This document shows positions 4,348-5,440 of a DNA stretch of 5,440 nucleotides, piece by piece (position 1 is the first letter of the stretch; each line of letters begins with the position of its first letter). Source of the DNA: Chloroflexota bacterium (GTDB lineage: Bacteria; Chloroflexota; Anaerolineae; Anaerolineales; UBA4823); the NCBI GenBank assembly GCA_030636125.1, contig DAOVXM010000217.1, positions 1-5,440 on the forward strand, read 5' to 3'. The notes under the pieces were generated by a model that did no database searches, was not told where the DNA came from, and saw only the letters and a program-made list of their open reading frames with translations. A program made the position numbers and the translations under genes.

Positions 4348-5130
4348 ATGGACAAATGGAAACGTCTGATCTACTATCTGATGATAAATGTTCTGGTTTC
4401 TGCCTGTACGGTGCTGGTAGTGCTGGCAATTTGGGATCGATATAATACCCCACAAGCGCCGCTAGTTGTAGATATTGCCACGCCTGTGGCTGCCAGCGAG
4501 CTTCCTTTGGCTTCCCTTGTGCCAACGCTTAATGAAGCGCTCGTTATTGCTCCTACAAACACACCGGGACCGGCACCTAATTTAAGCGTGGAAGAATATG
4601 AGGTGCGGTTTGGGGATACTTTAGGGATTATCGCCCAGAAATTCGATATTCCAATTGAAGAGTTGATGGAAGTTAACCAGCTTGATGACCCGAATTCGAT
4701 TTCAGTCGGGTTGATTGTATATATTCCGGTAACCCCTCAAGTTCTGCCAACGCACACCCCCTCGCCCGCCAAAACACCCAACCCACTTGTAACTTCAGGC
4801 ACCTCCGCACCGCTCCAGGAGGCCAAAGTGGTCATCAATAGTGTCATCAGTGCCGGTGGGTTTACATCTGAGCGTGTATTTCTGACACGTACCGGTGATG
4901 GCGAGTTGAATTTAGCAGGCTGGAAACTGGAAGATGAAGACGGTAATGTGTTCGTTTTTCCCCAAATAGCGTTATACAAGGATGGCGCAGTTAATGTGTG
5001 GACCACCTCTGGGTCCGCCACAGTGGTCGACTTGTATTGGGGGATGGGTAATTCGGTTTGGAAGTCGGGCGAAACGGTCACGCTTCGCAATGCTCGCGGT
5101 AAGGTTCAAACAACGTATACCATACCTTAA
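4348..5130 (+). CDS. Membrane-anchored LysM and lamin-tail domain protein
   Basis: This protein has 260 residues. MDKWKR and a hydrophobic segment (about 8-28) form an N-terminal anchor. A spacer follows, then a LysM domain (about 83-127, EYEVRFGDTLGIIAQKF to GLIVYIPV), a Thr/Pro linker (THTPSPAKTPNP, about 135-146), and a lamin-tail (LTD) domain (about 160-258; LNLAGWKLEDEDGNVFVFP and GETVTLRNARGKV are typical). LTDs in bacteria are found on exported proteins and are thought to be binding modules; the ligand here is unknown. VSAC at residues 17-20 fits a lipobox, but the hydrophobic run continues after Cys20, so a plain membrane anchor is at least as likely. The start is firm: GAGGAG (4334-4339) is 8 bases upstream of ATG 4348. 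The stop is 5 bases before the DUF1992 gene, suggesting co-transcription. Confidence 0.9.
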   Translation: MDKWKRLIYYLMINVLVSACTVLVVLAIWDRYNTPQAPLVVDIATPVAASELPLASLVPTLNEALVIAPTNTPGPAPNLSVEEYEVRFGDTLGIIAQKFDIPIEELMEVNQLDDPNSISVGLIVYIPVTPQVLPTHTPSPAKTPNPLVTSGTSAPLQEAKVVINSVISAGGFTSERVFLTRTGDGELNLAGWKLEDEDGNVFVFPQIALYKDGAVNVWTTSGSATVVDLYWGMGNSVWKSGETVTLRNARGKVQTTYTIP

Positions 5131-5135
5131 CAGTG

Positions 5136-5440
5136 ATGAACACAGTCGAGCAAAAAATCTGCCGGGCGATTGAGGAAGGTCAATTTGATGATTTGCCAGG
5201 CAAAGGTAAGCCCTTGAAGCTGGATGAGAATTCGTATGAGGACCCTGAATGGAGTCTGGCGTATCGCGTTTTACGAAGTGGTGGTTTCACTCTGCCGTGG
5301 ATAGAAGCGCGCCGCGAGATCGACACCAAGCTTGAAGCTGCGCGGCTTTCTCTTAGAGCTTCCTGGACCTGGAGGGGTAACGCTTTGGAGGCCGGTGAAT
5401 CTGCTGCTTTTATTAGCGCCGAATGGCGCCAGGCGGTTGA
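5136..5440 (+). CDS. DUF1992 (DnaJ homologue subfamily C member 28-type) protein, N-terminal part
   Basis: The frame gives 101 residues before the window ends. It begins MNTVEQKICRAIEEGQFDDL and continues PGKGKPLKLDENSYEDPEW, then a segment reading AYRVLRSGGFTLPWIEARRE. The order I..A...G.FD.LPGKGKPL, then a short acidic stretch, then P.WI..R.EI, is the signature of the DUF1992 domain found in eukaryotic DnaJC28 and in many small bacterial proteins. No J domain is seen in the visible part. The biochemical role is unknown. ATG 5136 is chosen; an in-frame GTG directly before it (5133) is possible. No ribosome site is visible, so translation may depend on the upstream gene, 5 bases away. The first 100 residues suggest a soluble, helical, cytoplasmic protein. 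Confidence 0.9.
   Translation, partial: MNTVEQKICRAIEEGQFDDLPGKGKPLKLDENSYEDPEWSLAYRVLRSGGFTLPWIEARREIDTKLEAARLSLRASWTWRGNALEAGESAAFISAEWRQAV

Overview
The window looks like a piece of chromosome from an uncultured or little-studied Chloroflexota (Anaerolineae-like) bacterium. This is inference. It rests on the mix of LysM proteins with Thr/Pro linkers, a CAP domain, a lamin-tail domain, a COG1579 coiled-coil/zinc-ribbon protein, a YacP-type NYN protein and a DUF1992 protein, at moderate GC. No single gene proves the taxon.

Layout. Positions 1-390 (minus) hold the N-terminal 130 residues of a COG1579-type coiled-coil protein, with a good sigma70-like promoter at 459-487. Positions 488-683 hold no recognisable gene. 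Positions 684-1029 (plus) encode a small TPR-like protein that reads through only if one T of a seven-T run is skipped. Positions 1027-1290 are a repeat element whose loop is enlarged by nested inverted and tandem repeats. It exactly fills the gap before a transglutaminase-fold protein (1307-2185). A secreted CAP-LysM protein with a C-terminal membrane anchor follows (2212-3369). Positions 3370-3600 hold no gene on the plus strand, but on the minus strand they look like a compact structured RNA of about 140 nt with a promoter, three stem-loops, unpaired C-rich/anti-Shine-Dalgarno stretches and an intrinsic terminator. Positions 3601-4089 (minus) encode a YacP-like NYN nuclease-fold protein. 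Positions 4144-4267 are a second, shorter and better preserved copy of the repeat. Then come a membrane-anchored LysM plus lamin-tail protein (4348-5130) and, 5 bases later, the start of a DUF1992 (DnaJC28-type) protein that runs off the window.

How the parts relate. The two LysM proteins probably act at the cell envelope. The NYN protein probably acts on RNA in the cytoplasm. The lamin-tail and DUF1992 genes are close enough to be one transcript. Nothing ties all the genes into one pathway. The parts most worth attention are non-coding: the candidate C-rich small RNA at 3375-3515, the paired-hairpin repeat at two intergenic sites, and the possible frameshift at 699-705.
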